Shown here: one piece after another, positions 39,003 to 48,682 of the stretch
Numbering within the stretch: position 1 is the first letter of the stretch
Layout: each line of letters begins with the position of its first letter
Origin: Gammaproteobacteria bacterium
Lineage (GTDB): Bacteria; Pseudomonadota; Gammaproteobacteria; Pseudomonadales; Pseudohongiellaceae
DNA: 64,000 bases
NCBI GenBank assembly: GCA_021773355.1
Contig: JAJFKE010000009.1
Span: 62,001 to 126,000, forward strand
Direction: 5' to 3'
The notes under the pieces: generated by a model
Database searches by the model: none
What the model saw: the letters and a program-made list of their open reading frames with translations, nothing else
Told to the model about the DNA's origin: nothing
Position numbers and translations under genes: made by a program

Positions 39003-39983
39003 ATGTTCTCAATCAATATTGATAAGCAAGCTGAAAACCAGGTAAATTTGGTGGACAACAAATTGTCTCAGCAAGTTCAAGCTACGGTCAATGAAGTGGG
39101 AAAGGCGTTGCTGGGAAAGGATCATCAGATCCGATTGGCGCTGTGCTGTTTGTTTTCCGGTGGTCACCTGCTTATTGAAGATTTGCCGGGCATGGGGAAA
39201 ACCACGCTTTCTTATGCGCTGGCCAAGGCCCTGGGTCTCAGCTTCAACAGAATACAAGGCACCAGTGATTTGCTGCCAGCAGATATACTCGGCATTTCAA
39301 TATTCGATCAAACTAGCAGTCAGTTTTCCTTTCATCCGGGCCCAATATTTAGCCAGTTAGTATTGGCGGATGAAATAAACCGAACTACACCGAAGACGCA
39401 GAGTGCCTTGCTTGAGGCGATGGAAGAAAGGCAGGTGACTATAGAGGGCGAGACGCGAAAGCTGCCGGAACCGTTTTTTGTGATAGCGACACAAAACCCG
39501 GTAACTCTTGCCGGCACTTATCCGCTACCTGAATCCCAGCTAGACCGATTTCTGATGCGCTTGCGTTTAGGCTATCCAGATCACCGCGCCGAGCGTGAGT
39601 TACTGGAAATGAACACAGAGCGTGATAAGGTTGAATCCATACGGCAATGTCTGTCATTACAAGATGTCATTCAGTTTCGGCGCCAATCGGCTGAGGTGAA
39701 TGCCAGCGATTCTTTATTGGATTATGTTCAGCGTTTGATCGCTTTTACCAGGGGCAAGGACGAGTTTCATTTTGGCCTTTCCCCGCGCGGTAGTTTGTCG
39801 ATTATGAGGGCATCGAAAACTTGGGCGTTGATGTGTGGGCGCAAGCATGTGGTGCCGGAGGATGTTCAAGCTATCCTGCCCGCCGTGGTTGAGCATAGGC
39901 TGCGAGCGACTACGGATGACAATGGGCACAGTGGTGCATCACTTGTGCAGCGCCTGTTGAACGAAGTAGACACAATCGAATAG
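39003..39983 (+). CDS. MoxR-family AAA+ ATPase (TgpA cluster)
   Basis: MoxR ATPases act as chaperone-like partners of von Willebrand or DUF58 proteins. The 326-residue product has Walker A LPGMGKTTLSYALAKALG (about 60-77), Walker B LVLADEINRTTPKTQSALLEAMEERQVT and sensor 1 VIATQNPVTLAGTYPLPESQLDRF. It heads the moxR-DUF58-tgpA set on this strand, the same three-gene set that surrounds tgpA in Pseudomonas. A 63-base gap to the next gene contains a short CTAGGGTCCCTAG palindrome. Confidence 0.92.
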   Translation: MFSINIDKQAENQVNLVDNKLSQQVQATVNEVGKALLGKDHQIRLALCCLFSGGHLLIEDLPGMGKTTLSYALAKALGLSFNRIQGTSDLLPADILGISIFDQTSSQFSFHPGPIFSQLVLADEINRTTPKTQSALLEAMEERQVTIEGETRKLPEPFFVIATQNPVTLAGTYPLPESQLDRFLMRLRLGYPDHRAERELLEMNTERDKVESIRQCLSLQDVIQFRRQSAEVNASDSLLDYVQRLIAFTRGKDEFHFGLSPRGSLSIMRASKTWALMCGRKHVVPEDVQAILPAVVEHRLRATTDDNGHSGASLVQRLLNEVDTIE

Positions 39984-39985
39984 AA

Positions 39986-39998
39986 CTAGGGTCCCTAG
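39986..39998. repeat. CTAGGGTCCCTAG palindrome
   Basis: This 13-base perfect palindrome lies three bases after the moxR stop and equals two outer ends (CTAGGG) of the MITE-like repeat joined head to head. It could be an excision scar or a coincidental palindrome. Confidence 0.3.
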
Positions 39999-40046
39999 CT
40001 ATCCGTCAAATACTTCGCTTTGCACTTGGATATCTGAGTAACAGTC

Positions 40047-41012
40047 ATGGCATTCAGTCTACCAGCAGCATTCAGCAAGAACTATCAGCGTTGGATAGCC
40101 AAGAATATCCCGCCGCGTGACCAGATCACCCTGAACAGAAAGAATATTTTTATAGTGCCCACCAGGAATGGGCTACTCTTTGTTTTTTGTTCCGGTTTGG
40201 TTTTTATCGCAGCAATCAATTACGCCGTTAGTTTAGCCTTTGCTCTGGCATTTTTGATGGTTAGTATTTTTATTCTTTCCATTCTTCATAGCTTCAATAA
40301 TCTTAATCAACTTACCCTGTCAAGCCGACCGGCTCAGGATGTGTTTTGTGGTGAGCAAGCCTGCTTTCGAGTATTACTGTCGCGTTCACCGAAACGCCGC
40401 CATGAATCTTTAGAATTGAGCTTCCCGGGTTCGGCTACCAGCTATACAGACCTCTCCGAACTGGACTTGGACGAGGTTGAGATCTTCACGGTTGCCGATA
40501 AGCGTGGCGAATTTAAGGCGCCAAGAATTAGAGTGCTAACACGTTTTCCGCTGGGTTTGTGTCGTGCCTGGTCGCTTATCGACCTCAATTTGCATTGTCT
40601 GGTTTATCCTCCCCCGATAGCGTTTGCCATGGATCAATTTGAATCAGGTGCCAGCGGCAGTGATGATTCTGCAATTAACCGAGAAGGTAGTGAAGATTTT
40701 TATGGTCTTAGAGATTACGTACCAGGGGATTCCCTGCGACAGGTTGCCTGGAAAAATGTTGCCAGAGGACAGGGAATGCAGCTAAAGCAATTTGTCGACT
40801 ATGTAGACAACAAGATCTGGCTGGACTGGGATATGTTCTACGGATTTAGTATTGAGGAGCGTTTGTCCAGGCTCTGCTATTGTGTGCTGAAATTGTCTAA
40901 AACAGGCAATACTTTTGGTATGCGAATTCCCGGCAGTGAATTTACTCCAGGGTGCGGGGCTGAGCATCGGCAAAAACTACTGAAAGCATTAGCACTATTT
41001 GGAAGCGACTAA
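40047..41012 (+). CDS. DUF58 domain protein (TgpA cluster)
   Basis: The 321-residue product has an N-terminal pair of membrane segments (about 40-85) and a C-terminal DUF58 domain with the signature EDFYGLRDYVPGDSLRQVAWKNVARGQGMQLKQF. DUF58 proteins accompany MoxR ATPases, and this one sits between moxR and tgpA. The stop overlaps the tgpA start (TAATG). The biochemical role is not settled. Confidence 0.88.
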   Translation: MAFSLPAAFSKNYQRWIAKNIPPRDQITLNRKNIFIVPTRNGLLFVFCSGLVFIAAINYAVSLAFALAFLMVSIFILSILHSFNNLNQLTLSSRPAQDVFCGEQACFRVLLSRSPKRRHESLELSFPGSATSYTDLSELDLDEVEIFTVADKRGEFKAPRIRVLTRFPLGLCRAWSLIDLNLHCLVYPPPIAFAMDQFESGASGSDDSAINREGSEDFYGLRDYVPGDSLRQVAWKNVARGQGMQLKQFVDYVDNKIWLDWDMFYGFSIEERLSRLCYCVLKLSKTGNTFGMRIPGSEFTPGCGAEHRQKLLKALALFGSD

Positions 41013-43075
41013 TGGAATTGGCTTATCAAATACCACGGCCGGCACTAATCTGGATATTGGCAGCAGTAGTATTGGTGTTATTGCCTCAGAGCGTTCGCAT
41101 GCCATTTTGGATAAGTGGTATCGCCTTGCTTTGTGTATGCTGGAGAGTGCTTATATTTAGTGGAAGACTGAAATATCCCAGTCGGATGATACGTGTTTTC
41201 ATCGTGCTAATTACTTTGTTTGTTTCTCTTTCCCAGATTCGTAGCATCGGTATTGGCTTGGATTCTGCGGCGAGTTTGTTAGCCTTGGGTTTTGTATTCA
41301 AACTCATTGAAATGCGGGAAAAGCGTGACATTTACGTGGTGATATCCCTATGCTTCATCATGTCCATGGTTGCATTTCTGTATTCCCAGAGCGTGCTTAG
41401 CACTATATATATAGCGCTGGTGATAGCGGTTACCACCGCTGCAATGATTGCCTTAAATCGCAGCACATTGGTTACGGATAACGCGGGCACCGCCAGGCTC
41501 GCCATGAAAATCACATTTCAGGCTTTGCCCCTGACAGTTGTGCTGTTTGTCATGTTTCCGCGCATTGCTCCGCTTTGGTCAGTTCCCATGCAGACCGGGG
41601 TGAACTCAACCGGTGTGACCGATGAGATGTCTGCGGGAGATATTAGTCAACTCGGTCGTTCTACCGCCTTGGCTTTTCGAGTGCAATTTGAAAATGGACC
41701 TGTGCTTGCCCATGAGTTCCTCTATTGGCGAGGCTTGGTGCTTGACAACTTCGATGGAGAAACCTGGCGTCGAACTCGTTCTTCTTCCTCCTATTCAGCT
41801 GCCTCTGCCTTAGCCGATTTCCGCATGGATCGGGAAGACAGAGTTAGAACTACTGGCAATCCGATAAACTATAATGTCATTCTTGAGCCAACCCAGCAGC
41901 GCTGGATCTATGGTCTGCATCTGGCAGAGCCGGATGATGCCGATCTTTTTCGAAGTCGCAATTTCGAACTGTTTAATAATGGAATTATTACCCAGCGATT
42001 AAGCTATGACCTGCGTTCCTATAGACAAAATCAAACCGACTTGCTGCTGCTCGATAGGATGCGAGCAAGAAGCCTGAGGTTGCCGGAACAGGGCAATGAG
42101 AGAAGTTGGCAGTTCGCACGAGACTTGCGTGCCAGCGTTTCCACGGATAGGGATTTCGTGTTCGCGGTATTAGGGCATTTCCAGCAGAATGAATATTTCT
42201 ATACCCTAAATCCTCCTCTATTGGGTGAGAATAGAGTGGACGAGTTTTTGTTTGATTCTCTGGCTGGTTTCTGTGAGCACTATGCCAGCTCCTTTACCTT
42301 TCTTATGCGTGCTGCTGGCATCCCGGCTCGTGTCGTGGTCGGTTATCAGGGCGCTGAATACAATCCTTATGAAAACTATATGATGGTGTATCAGTACAAC
42401 GCCCATGCATGGGCCGAGGTCTGGCTGGAAGGTGAAGGCTGGGTGCGCTTCGATCCAACAGCCGCAGTCTCGCCCGAGAGAATTGAACTGGGTGTAGAGG
42501 AAGCGTTGCGTGATGATCCTGCGTTTATGGAAGACGGGCTGTTTTCAGCTGCACGACTCGGTGGAATTGATTGGTTGAATTCCATAAGGCTGCGCCTGGA
42601 TGCGATTGAATATGAGTGGAATCGCCGTGTCGTGAATTACGACAAAGACCTACAATTTGACCTTTTTGAAAGGCTGTTTGGAGAGGTTACTGAGCGCAAG
42701 GTACTAATATTGATGGGTAGCTTGGCGGCAATAGTAATCTTTGCCGTGGGACTCACGGTAATTAATCTGGAGCCGAGAATTCGACGCAGCCCAGTTAATC
42801 GATTCTATCTTGGAGTCTGCAAAGAATTAGCGAAAATAAATTTGGCGCGGCGGCAGGGGGAAGGTCCGATAGCCTTTAGCAATCGAGTATGCGCGGCACG
42901 CCCGGACTTGGCCGAAGCGATGACTGAGCTTACCGATCTGTATATAAAATTGAATTACCTGGAGAAGTCCGTTAACGAAGTCCAGCAAAAAACAGAGTTG
43001 AAGGCCTTGAATAAGGCATTTTCACGCTTGAAGTCGAAAATTCCAGCTTTGGCCAGGCTGCGCCAATTGGGATAG
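41012..43075 (+). CDS. tgpA: TgpA-type transglutaminase-like membrane protein
   Basis: TgpA is a membrane protein with a periplasmic transglutaminase-like domain, reported as essential in P. aeruginosa. The 687-residue product has about six N-terminal membrane segments (DUF3488, residues 1-185), then a transglutaminase core near 400-500 with the triad Cys (GFCEHYASSF), His (AHAWAEVW) and Asp (RFDPTAAVSPERIE), one further membrane helix near 567-590 and a C-terminal DUF4129-like cytoplasmic part. All three catalytic residues are present. It ends 44 bases before the convergent yciH. Confidence 0.92.
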   Translation: MELAYQIPRPALIWILAAVVLVLLPQSVRMPFWISGIALLCVCWRVLIFSGRLKYPSRMIRVFIVLITLFVSLSQIRSIGIGLDSAASLLALGFVFKLIEMREKRDIYVVISLCFIMSMVAFLYSQSVLSTIYIALVIAVTTAAMIALNRSTLVTDNAGTARLAMKITFQALPLTVVLFVMFPRIAPLWSVPMQTGVNSTGVTDEMSAGDISQLGRSTALAFRVQFENGPVLAHEFLYWRGLVLDNFDGETWRRTRSSSSYSAASALADFRMDREDRVRTTGNPINYNVILEPTQQRWIYGLHLAEPDDADLFRSRNFELFNNGIITQRLSYDLRSYRQNQTDLLLLDRMRARSLRLPEQGNERSWQFARDLRASVSTDRDFVFAVLGHFQQNEYFYTLNPPLLGENRVDEFLFDSLAGFCEHYASSFTFLMRAAGIPARVVVGYQGAEYNPYENYMMVYQYNAHAWAEVWLEGEGWVRFDPTAAVSPERIELGVEEALRDDPAFMEDGLFSAARLGGIDWLNSIRLRLDAIEYEWNRRVVNYDKDLQFDLFERLFGEVTERKVLILMGSLAAIVIFAVGLTVINLEPRIRRSPVNRFYLGVCKELAKINLARRQGEGPIAFSNRVCAARPDLAEAMTELTDLYIKLNYLEKSVNEVQQKTELKALNKAFSRLKSKIPALARLRQLG

Positions 43076-43119
43076 TAGATAGCGCGTCGGCCGCAGAGAC
43101 AGGATAATCAGCGGAGCCG

Positions 43120-43482
43120 TTAACCACCAGCCAACTTCACATTTTTGAAATCTTTTTCCAATTCCCGTTTTAGCAGTTCACGGTGGTCGCCCTGAATTTC
43201 AATAATGCCTTGCTTTACCGTACCGCCAGACCCGCATAGGGCTTTTAGTTTCTTTGCCAAGGCCTTCAGTTCTTCTTCCGGCAGTGTGAAACCGCTTAAC
43301 AATGTAACCCCTTTGCCTTTTCTTCCTTTCGACTCCCGGCCTATGCGGATTATGGGCTCAAGTACCTGTCTTGGCTGACCCTTATCCTGAACCAGGCGGC
43401 ACAGACATTTACGCAGCGGCTTGTTACAGCCGGGGCAGGTGGAGGAGTTGGATGTGCTGTAAACCAGTCGTGATTCACTCAT
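43120..43482 (-). CDS. yciH: YciH / SUI1 family translation factor-like protein
   Basis: This is the bacterial relative of eukaryotic initiation factor eIF1 (SUI1). The 120-residue product has a Cys cluster near the start (CPGCNKPLRKCLC, a possible metal site) and the SUI1 core GRKGKGVTLLSGF, CGSGGTVKQGIIEIQGDHRE ending in VKLAGG. It reads in the same direction as batD and starts 26 bases after the batD stop, so it may be the last gene of the bat operon. The role in bacteria is not essential and poorly defined. Confidence 0.92.
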   Translation of the reverse strand: MSESRLVYSTSNSSTCPGCNKPLRKCLCRLVQDKGQPRQVLEPIIRIGRESKGRKGKGVTLLSGFTLPEEELKALAKKLKALCGSGGTVKQGIIEIQGDHRELLKRELEKDFKNVKLAGG

Positions 43483-43508
43483 CAGGGCTTAGCTTTCACT
43501 GCAGTGGT

Positions 43509-45293
43509 CTAAGTTTTGTAGAGAGGAGGAAGAGTGTACAGGTCCTCACGTTGGTGTTTTTTGCGCAGGCGTTGCTTTTCTTTTCTCAATCGAGCAATAA
43601 GTGATAACAGCTCTCGCGAATCGAATGAGCCGGCGGCACTTTGTTCGGAGTCGGTTTGAAACAGCGCAGACTGAATACTTTGTATATGCTGGTACAGTTC
43701 TGGGGCTTCTGTTTGCTGTAAGATATCTTCCATGCTGATAACACGGCGGCCATCGAGGTAATGATCACACCAGCGAATCAGGGTTTGTCGTATGTTATTC
43801 AGGTCATTGCCGCCGCAGGCTTGTAGCAGCTGCTTGTAGGCGACGCGCTCGTTGTTTTCGGGGCTGTATCTTGCCGTGATCTGAGCTTTGAGTTGCTGTA
43901 GGTAAGCATCGATCTCTCGTCGATTTCCGGCAATGGCGAGTTTGTAGATACTTAAGGCTACAATTATGAACGCTATAGCAATTGCATAATTCAGCCAGGC
44001 CGCTTCCACCTCAATAAATTCCGCCTGCGCCTGCTCATCTATCATGTCCTGATCGACCACCGGTAATTGTGCCAACAATTCTTCCAGGTTCTCGGTGCTG
44101 GCAACTGTTTGTTCGGCCGGTAATTCTCCAGTGACTGTCGCTATAACTAATCGAGTTGCTGGGACTACTGTGGCTTCCAGTTGATCGGTGTCGATGTTCC
44201 ACCAGGGTATGGATATTTCAGGAATGACAACATTGCCACTATCTATGGGAACCATGGATGTAGTTTCAATGCGTGTGCCCACTATTGCTCCGTCAACAAA
44301 GGTGCGTTCGATCTGCGGTGGGTCGGGGTACAAATTTAGTCCGTCGATTTTGGTGTCGCTGAATGGAGGCAGTACGGCACCGTCTAGTCCTTCGGCGGTC
44401 ATGGTGATGGTTCGTATCACGCTGTCGCCTACCTTCAGGTTGGAGATATCTGTACTCCAGCTTTCCTCAAGTGTGAGTCCTGATACAGGCAGCCAAAAAT
44501 CTGTGTTCTGAACAGAGCCTGGCCTTTCCTTTACATCAATGGTGAGACCTTCTATAAAAGCGGTGACCCGCCTGGTATTTAGATTTCTGAAAACGAAATT
44601 GCTAGAGCCGTCGGTTACTTCACCTCTGAAAAGGATATCGGGAATCTGCAATGGCCCACTGCGTTGTGGGAATATCACATAGCGTTTTTCGTAGACGCCG
44701 TAACGAACACCATCTATCAGTTTATCATATTGATTGGGTGAACCAATTAACTGAATCACAGAATCTTCCATCTCCAATTCCGTAAACTGCGGGTTGCGAA
44801 TTCCGGCGATTGTGTAATGCAGGCGAACAGTAAATAGCAGTTGTTCTTGAACGTAAACGGAATCCTTGTTTGTTTCGATCTCCAGAAACAATTCCTTGCT
44901 GGACTGATTAGAGCGAGGTCCTTCATTTACAACCGTGATAGAAATTGGGTCGGTAGTTTGACCATTTATGTCCAGTGACGGTATCAGTAGTTCGCCTTCT
45001 TCCAAGGGGAATAGAGTGACAACATAGTCAGTCCAGGCTTCAACAGCACCGTTCACGCTTCTAATTTGGCTCGATGTTCTGGTGCCAAGCACGTCAAACT
45101 GATTGGTAAGAGGGGTCAAGTCTAACTGCATGCCCTGGCGTTGGTCATAAATTCGTATAGTCAGGATTACAGTTTCGCCCCTGGCTACTTCATTACGGTC
45201 AAGCGAGATTTCGACTTCCTGTGCATTTGTAGTCGAGAAAAATGTCGCACTGAGTAAAAGGCAGAGCATTGCAAGTTTAGAGAATATTCTCAC
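43509..45293 (-). CDS. batD: BatD family protein
   Basis: BatD is an exported, membrane-anchored protein of the aerotolerance (Bat) clusters. The 594-residue product has a signal peptide (1-24, ending near TNA), the family start EVEISLDRNEVARGETVILTI, several immunoglobulin-like segments, a membrane helix near 440-460 and a cytoplasmic C-terminal part. The start overlaps the upstream VWA/TPR gene by 4 bases. It follows the order DUF58-DUF4381-batA-batB-batD. Confidence 0.88.
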   Translation of the reverse strand: MRIFSKLAMLCLLLSATFFSTTNAQEVEISLDRNEVARGETVILTIRIYDQRQGMQLDLTPLTNQFDVLGTRTSSQIRSVNGAVEAWTDYVVTLFPLEEGELLIPSLDINGQTTDPISITVVNEGPRSNQSSKELFLEIETNKDSVYVQEQLLFTVRLHYTIAGIRNPQFTELEMEDSVIQLIGSPNQYDKLIDGVRYGVYEKRYVIFPQRSGPLQIPDILFRGEVTDGSSNFVFRNLNTRRVTAFIEGLTIDVKERPGSVQNTDFWLPVSGLTLEESWSTDISNLKVGDSVIRTITMTAEGLDGAVLPPFSDTKIDGLNLYPDPPQIERTFVDGAIVGTRIETTSMVPIDSGNVVIPEISIPWWNIDTDQLEATVVPATRLVIATVTGELPAEQTVASTENLEELLAQLPVVDQDMIDEQAQAEFIEVEAAWLNYAIAIAFIIVALSIYKLAIAGNRREIDAYLQQLKAQITARYSPENNERVAYKQLLQACGGNDLNNIRQTLIRWCDHYLDGRRVISMEDILQQTEAPELYQHIQSIQSALFQTDSEQSAAGSFDSRELLSLIARLRKEKQRLRKKHQREDLYTLPPLYKT

Positions 45294-47074
45294 CAGATCT
45301 GTCCTCCATTCTGCAGGCTATTTGCGGTGCCGTTGAGTTGACGTTGACGATATTGATAACGGAACTTACGACGCAATAGTTCACCGGGGTCATCATCGAT
45401 GCGCCGTAACCATTGTTCCAAGGATTGCTGTTCTTCAAATTCTTCATTAGTGGTTTCACTTGGTGTGTTCTGCTCACTATTGGACTCAGAGCCTTCCTGC
45501 TCTTCGGGGGGTTGATTCTGTTGCTGCTGATCCTGTTGATCCTGATTGCCTTCCTGGCTCTCCTGATCCTGTTGTTCACTGTTCTCTGAATCCTGTTCCG
45601 ACTCATTTTCGGAATTTTGTTCCGATTGATTCTCCTGATTGTCACCTTCCTGTTGTTCGCCGCTCTCTGACTCCTCCTGCTGCAATAGTTGCTCTACAAT
45701 TTCCTTATTATGGATGGCGTCGGCGTGAACATCGTCAATACCCAGGGTCAGTTCATAGGCAGCTATGGCCTCGGCATAATTCCCGGCCAAGGCTAGCGCA
45801 TTACCGCGGTTATAGTGTCCATCAGCAGTATCGCTGGCGCTGAAGGCGGCTACAGCGGCTTCATAATTCTCCGCCCTATAGTTTGCAGCGCCCTGCCATT
45901 CAATGGATTCAAACAACACTGCCGCGGTGGAGTGCTGCTCACTTGCAAATGCCTCTGCTGCCTGTTGATCCTTGGTTTTCCAAAGGTCTTTCCATTCCAG
46001 TGCTTGTGCCTGCTGACTAGGTAGCATCATGCCGGAACCGGTAATTAGTACGAAACTGAACAACCAGCCACGGCGGAAACTGAGTGCTGCGATGGGAAGT
46101 ACCAGCAATAGCAACCACGGACCAAACTCATACCAGACATCAAACTCTTCTTCGACGTCGGATAATTGATCTTCATCAAGCAGCTCAAAATCCGTAAGCA
46201 GGTAGGCGAGGTCGGAGTCTGCAAGTTGAATGTCGTGATAAAGACCATTAACGCGATTCGCCAGTGATTGCAGTACATTTTTGTTCAAGGTGGGAATTAT
46301 CAATGCACCGGCGTCATCGGTGAGGAAATTGCCATCGTTGGTGCGGATCGGAGCGCCTTCCTCGGTGCCGATTCCCATGACTAATAATTCGTAATCATTG
46401 TCTGCGAATTGCTCGGTAATCTGCAGTTCTTCATCGAAGCCGCTGATGCCGTCAGTCATCAATAGAATTTTGCCGCGCGTCGCCTCGGTGTCATCCAATA
46501 GGCCTATTGCCAAATCCAGGGCAGAAACAGGATTGCTGCCGAACAGCGGCATGATATTAGGGCTGAGAGAGGGCACCAAGGCGGCAATAGTGACAACATC
46601 GTCGGTGAGAGGGGTAACGGTATGGGCATCACCGGCGTACACTACTAACGCTGTCTGGCCTTCTTGACGCAGATCGAGAATGTCGCGCAGTTTGCGCTTG
46701 GCCAAATCCAGGCGGTTAGGCGCATGGTCTGGCGCAAACATGGAAAGAGATAGATCCAGCACGATAACCAAAGCATCTTCGCGCTTCTGCACCGGCTGTG
46801 GCAGTTGTTCCCATACCGGCCCTGCCAGGGCGAGAATGGACAATAACCAGGCGGCAAACAGGAGTACCAGGGGTGTTCGCTGAGAGGCATTTTTACTGCG
46901 GTCCAATAGATAGGGCAGAAGAGACTTGTCGATGGCCTTGTCCCAGGCCGTAACGACGGAATTAACCCGCCACATCGCCACAAAGAAAAGCAGCACAGGA
47001 ATTAGAGCCAGCAACCAAATCGGTCGCAGGAAATGGAAATTTTCGATCAAGCTTACGGGTATAAGAATATCCAT
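45290..47074 (-). CDS. batB: VWA-TPR protein (BatB/BatC fusion)
   Basis: The 594-residue product joins a von Willebrand A domain with a tetratricopeptide part, combining what are BatB and BatC in other genomes. Two N-terminal membrane segments (about 15-35 and 62-80) precede the metal-binding VLDLSLSMFAPDH motif (about 105-117) and LLMTDGISGFDEE. A further membrane helix lies near 325-345. TPR-like repeats (YNRGNALALAGNYAEAIAAYE) are at about 425-470, followed by an extended Gln/Glu/Asn/Ser region (about 475-560) and a basic end. The MIDAS residues DxSxS are intact. Confidence 0.88.
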   Translation of the reverse strand: MDILIPVSLIENFHFLRPIWLLALIPVLLFFVAMWRVNSVVTAWDKAIDKSLLPYLLDRSKNASQRTPLVLLFAAWLLSILALAGPVWEQLPQPVQKREDALVIVLDLSLSMFAPDHAPNRLDLAKRKLRDILDLRQEGQTALVVYAGDAHTVTPLTDDVVTIAALVPSLSPNIMPLFGSNPVSALDLAIGLLDDTEATRGKILLMTDGISGFDEELQITEQFADNDYELLVMGIGTEEGAPIRTNDGNFLTDDAGALIIPTLNKNVLQSLANRVNGLYHDIQLADSDLAYLLTDFELLDEDQLSDVEEEFDVWYEFGPWLLLLVLPIAALSFRRGWLFSFVLITGSGMMLPSQQAQALEWKDLWKTKDQQAAEAFASEQHSTAAVLFESIEWQGAANYRAENYEAAVAAFSASDTADGHYNRGNALALAGNYAEAIAAYELTLGIDDVHADAIHNKEIVEQLLQQEESESGEQQEGDNQENQSEQNSENESEQDSENSEQQDQESQEGNQDQQDQQQQNQPPEEQEGSESNSEQNTPSETTNEEFEEQQSLEQWLRRIDDDPGELLRRKFRYQYRQRQLNGTANSLQNGGQIW

Positions 47075-48135
47075 TAGGCTTTGCTTCCACTGGTCACGCC
47101 AGCTGCGGTTTCATCTTCGTCATCGGTCAACCTTGCTTTGCCTGCCAGAGACATCCAGGGAATAGAGAATAGTGCAAGCAGGAAACTAATCAGCACTGCC
47201 GCACCCAGTGGCCAGTAAAACAAGACCCGGGTCGGTCTGTAGGTCTGTTCATCTTGCTCGATGGTTTCCAGTCGATCCAGCTCTTCGTAAATTTCTACCA
47301 AATCGTTGACATCCCGAGCTCTGAAATATCGTCCGCCAGTGGACTCTGCTATCTGAGTTAATACAGCCTCGTCCAATTCTGCTGAGGGATTGATAGCTCT
47401 GGCGCCGAAAAATGTACGCTGTACTACCTGATCAGCACCTATGCCGATGGTGTAAATTTTAATATTTTCTGTTCTTGCCAATCGTCCTGCCTGTTCCGGA
47501 GATACCGCGCCAGCGTTATTAACTCCGTCGGTTAGAAGTACTAGTACTCGACTATTTTCTGGCCGGGTTCGCAGATGAATAACCCCTAATCCAATCGCAT
47601 CGCCGATGGCAGTAGCCGATTCTTCAATGATGCCGATTTCTGCTTCGGCGAGTAGAGTGCCCACGGTTTCCCGATCAAAAGTAAGTGGTGCTTGTATATA
47701 GGCATGGGCGGCAAACAGAATTAGCCCCAATCTATCGCCTTCGCGGCGTTCCACGAAATCCCCGACTACTGCCTTTACCACATCGATACGGGAGGCCTGA
47801 CGGTTACCGACTACCATGTCCTGTGCCTCCATGCTGCCGGAGATATCGACGGAAAGCATGAGATCACGCCCAGTAGATGGCAGTTGTACCGGATCGCCAA
47901 GCCACTGCGGCCTGCTTGATGCGATAACGACGAGTAACCAAATCAGTGTGCAACAAATCAGGTTAAGCAGCCTGCCGGAGGTCATATTTTCATTATCGGA
48001 TTGTAGGCGGCTGAGGATGCTGAAAAATGGCACATACAAGGCCGCGTCTTGTTGCGGGGCGCGGGCGAGTAACCTGTAAATTATCAGCGGCAGAGGCAGG
48101 GCCAGGAACACATAGGGCCAGGTAAATTCAAGCAT
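47074..48135 (-). CDS. batA: VWA domain protein BatA
   Basis: The 353-residue product has two N-terminal membrane segments (about 8-22 and 55-75), a von Willebrand A domain with the intact MIDAS motif VDISGSMEAQD (about 94-104) and VLLTDGVNNAGAV, and a C-terminal membrane helix near 310-330. It belongs to the MoxR-linked Bat membrane complex. Its end touches the batB start and its start overlaps DUF4381 by 8 bases, so these are tightly coupled. Confidence 0.9.
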   Translation of the reverse strand: MLEFTWPYVFLALPLPLIIYRLLARAPQQDAALYVPFFSILSRLQSDNENMTSGRLLNLICCTLIWLLVVIASSRPQWLGDPVQLPSTGRDLMLSVDISGSMEAQDMVVGNRQASRIDVVKAVVGDFVERREGDRLGLILFAAHAYIQAPLTFDRETVGTLLAEAEIGIIEESATAIGDAIGLGVIHLRTRPENSRVLVLLTDGVNNAGAVSPEQAGRLARTENIKIYTIGIGADQVVQRTFFGARAINPSAELDEAVLTQIAESTGGRYFRARDVNDLVEIYEELDRLETIEQDEQTYRPTRVLFYWPLGAAVLISFLLALFSIPWMSLAGKARLTDDEDETAAGVTSGSKA

Positions 48136-48682
48136 TTGTGCTTAATCCTTGAGGGTCGGCGGTGGCCTCGTCTTCTGAGCTGGGGCTGCCGCTATAGAGG
48201 CTCTTTATCCACTGCTGACCAAAGTCTTGCATGCTATCCACATCGACGTCGCATTTGGTCTGAAAACGCCCATACTGCAGGGCTGCAGCGATTTCATCAG
48301 TCATCAGAGAAGATTCCCCTTTTTGCCGAATAAAATCAACCCATGAAATCCCGTCCAGGCTTGCAACATTGGCCTGTGGGTAGTGTACCAGGGCCACTCG
48401 TCGGATAACCGTATTGAAGCGATTGACGTAGCTTAACTTGCTCTGAGCTTCATCGCCGGGTTCAGCTTGAGAATAGTTGTCATAACACAGTTGCAGTTCA
48501 GCCAGCGCATATTGGCAAATTTTCTGTTGTCGTCGGTAGCTACTGAACTTGCGTAGCAAAAATACCAGCGCGACCAAAACGAATAGTGCCAGAATCCACC
48601 AGCCAATGGCGGGTGGCCAGTAGCTCACCGGCCCCGGAAGGTGAATATCTGCTAGTTGCGCTAATAGTTCTTCGCTATCCAT
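48128..48682 (-). CDS. DUF4381 domain protein
   Basis: The 184-residue product starts LAQLADIHLPGPVSYWPPAIGWWIL, the hallmark of DUF4381, with one membrane helix (about 26-45) and a cytoplasmic part containing LSYVNRFNTVIRRVALVHYP. Such proteins sit between DUF58 and BatA genes in Bat clusters and are presumed assembly partners. It overlaps the DUF58 gene by 22 bases and batA by 8. Confidence 0.88.
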   Translation of the reverse strand: MDSEELLAQLADIHLPGPVSYWPPAIGWWILALFVLVALVFLLRKFSSYRRQQKICQYALAELQLCYDNYSQAEPGDEAQSKLSYVNRFNTVIRRVALVHYPQANVASLDGISWVDFIRQKGESSLMTDEIAAALQYGRFQTKCDVDVDSMQDFGQQWIKSLYSGSPSSEDEATADPQGLSTNA

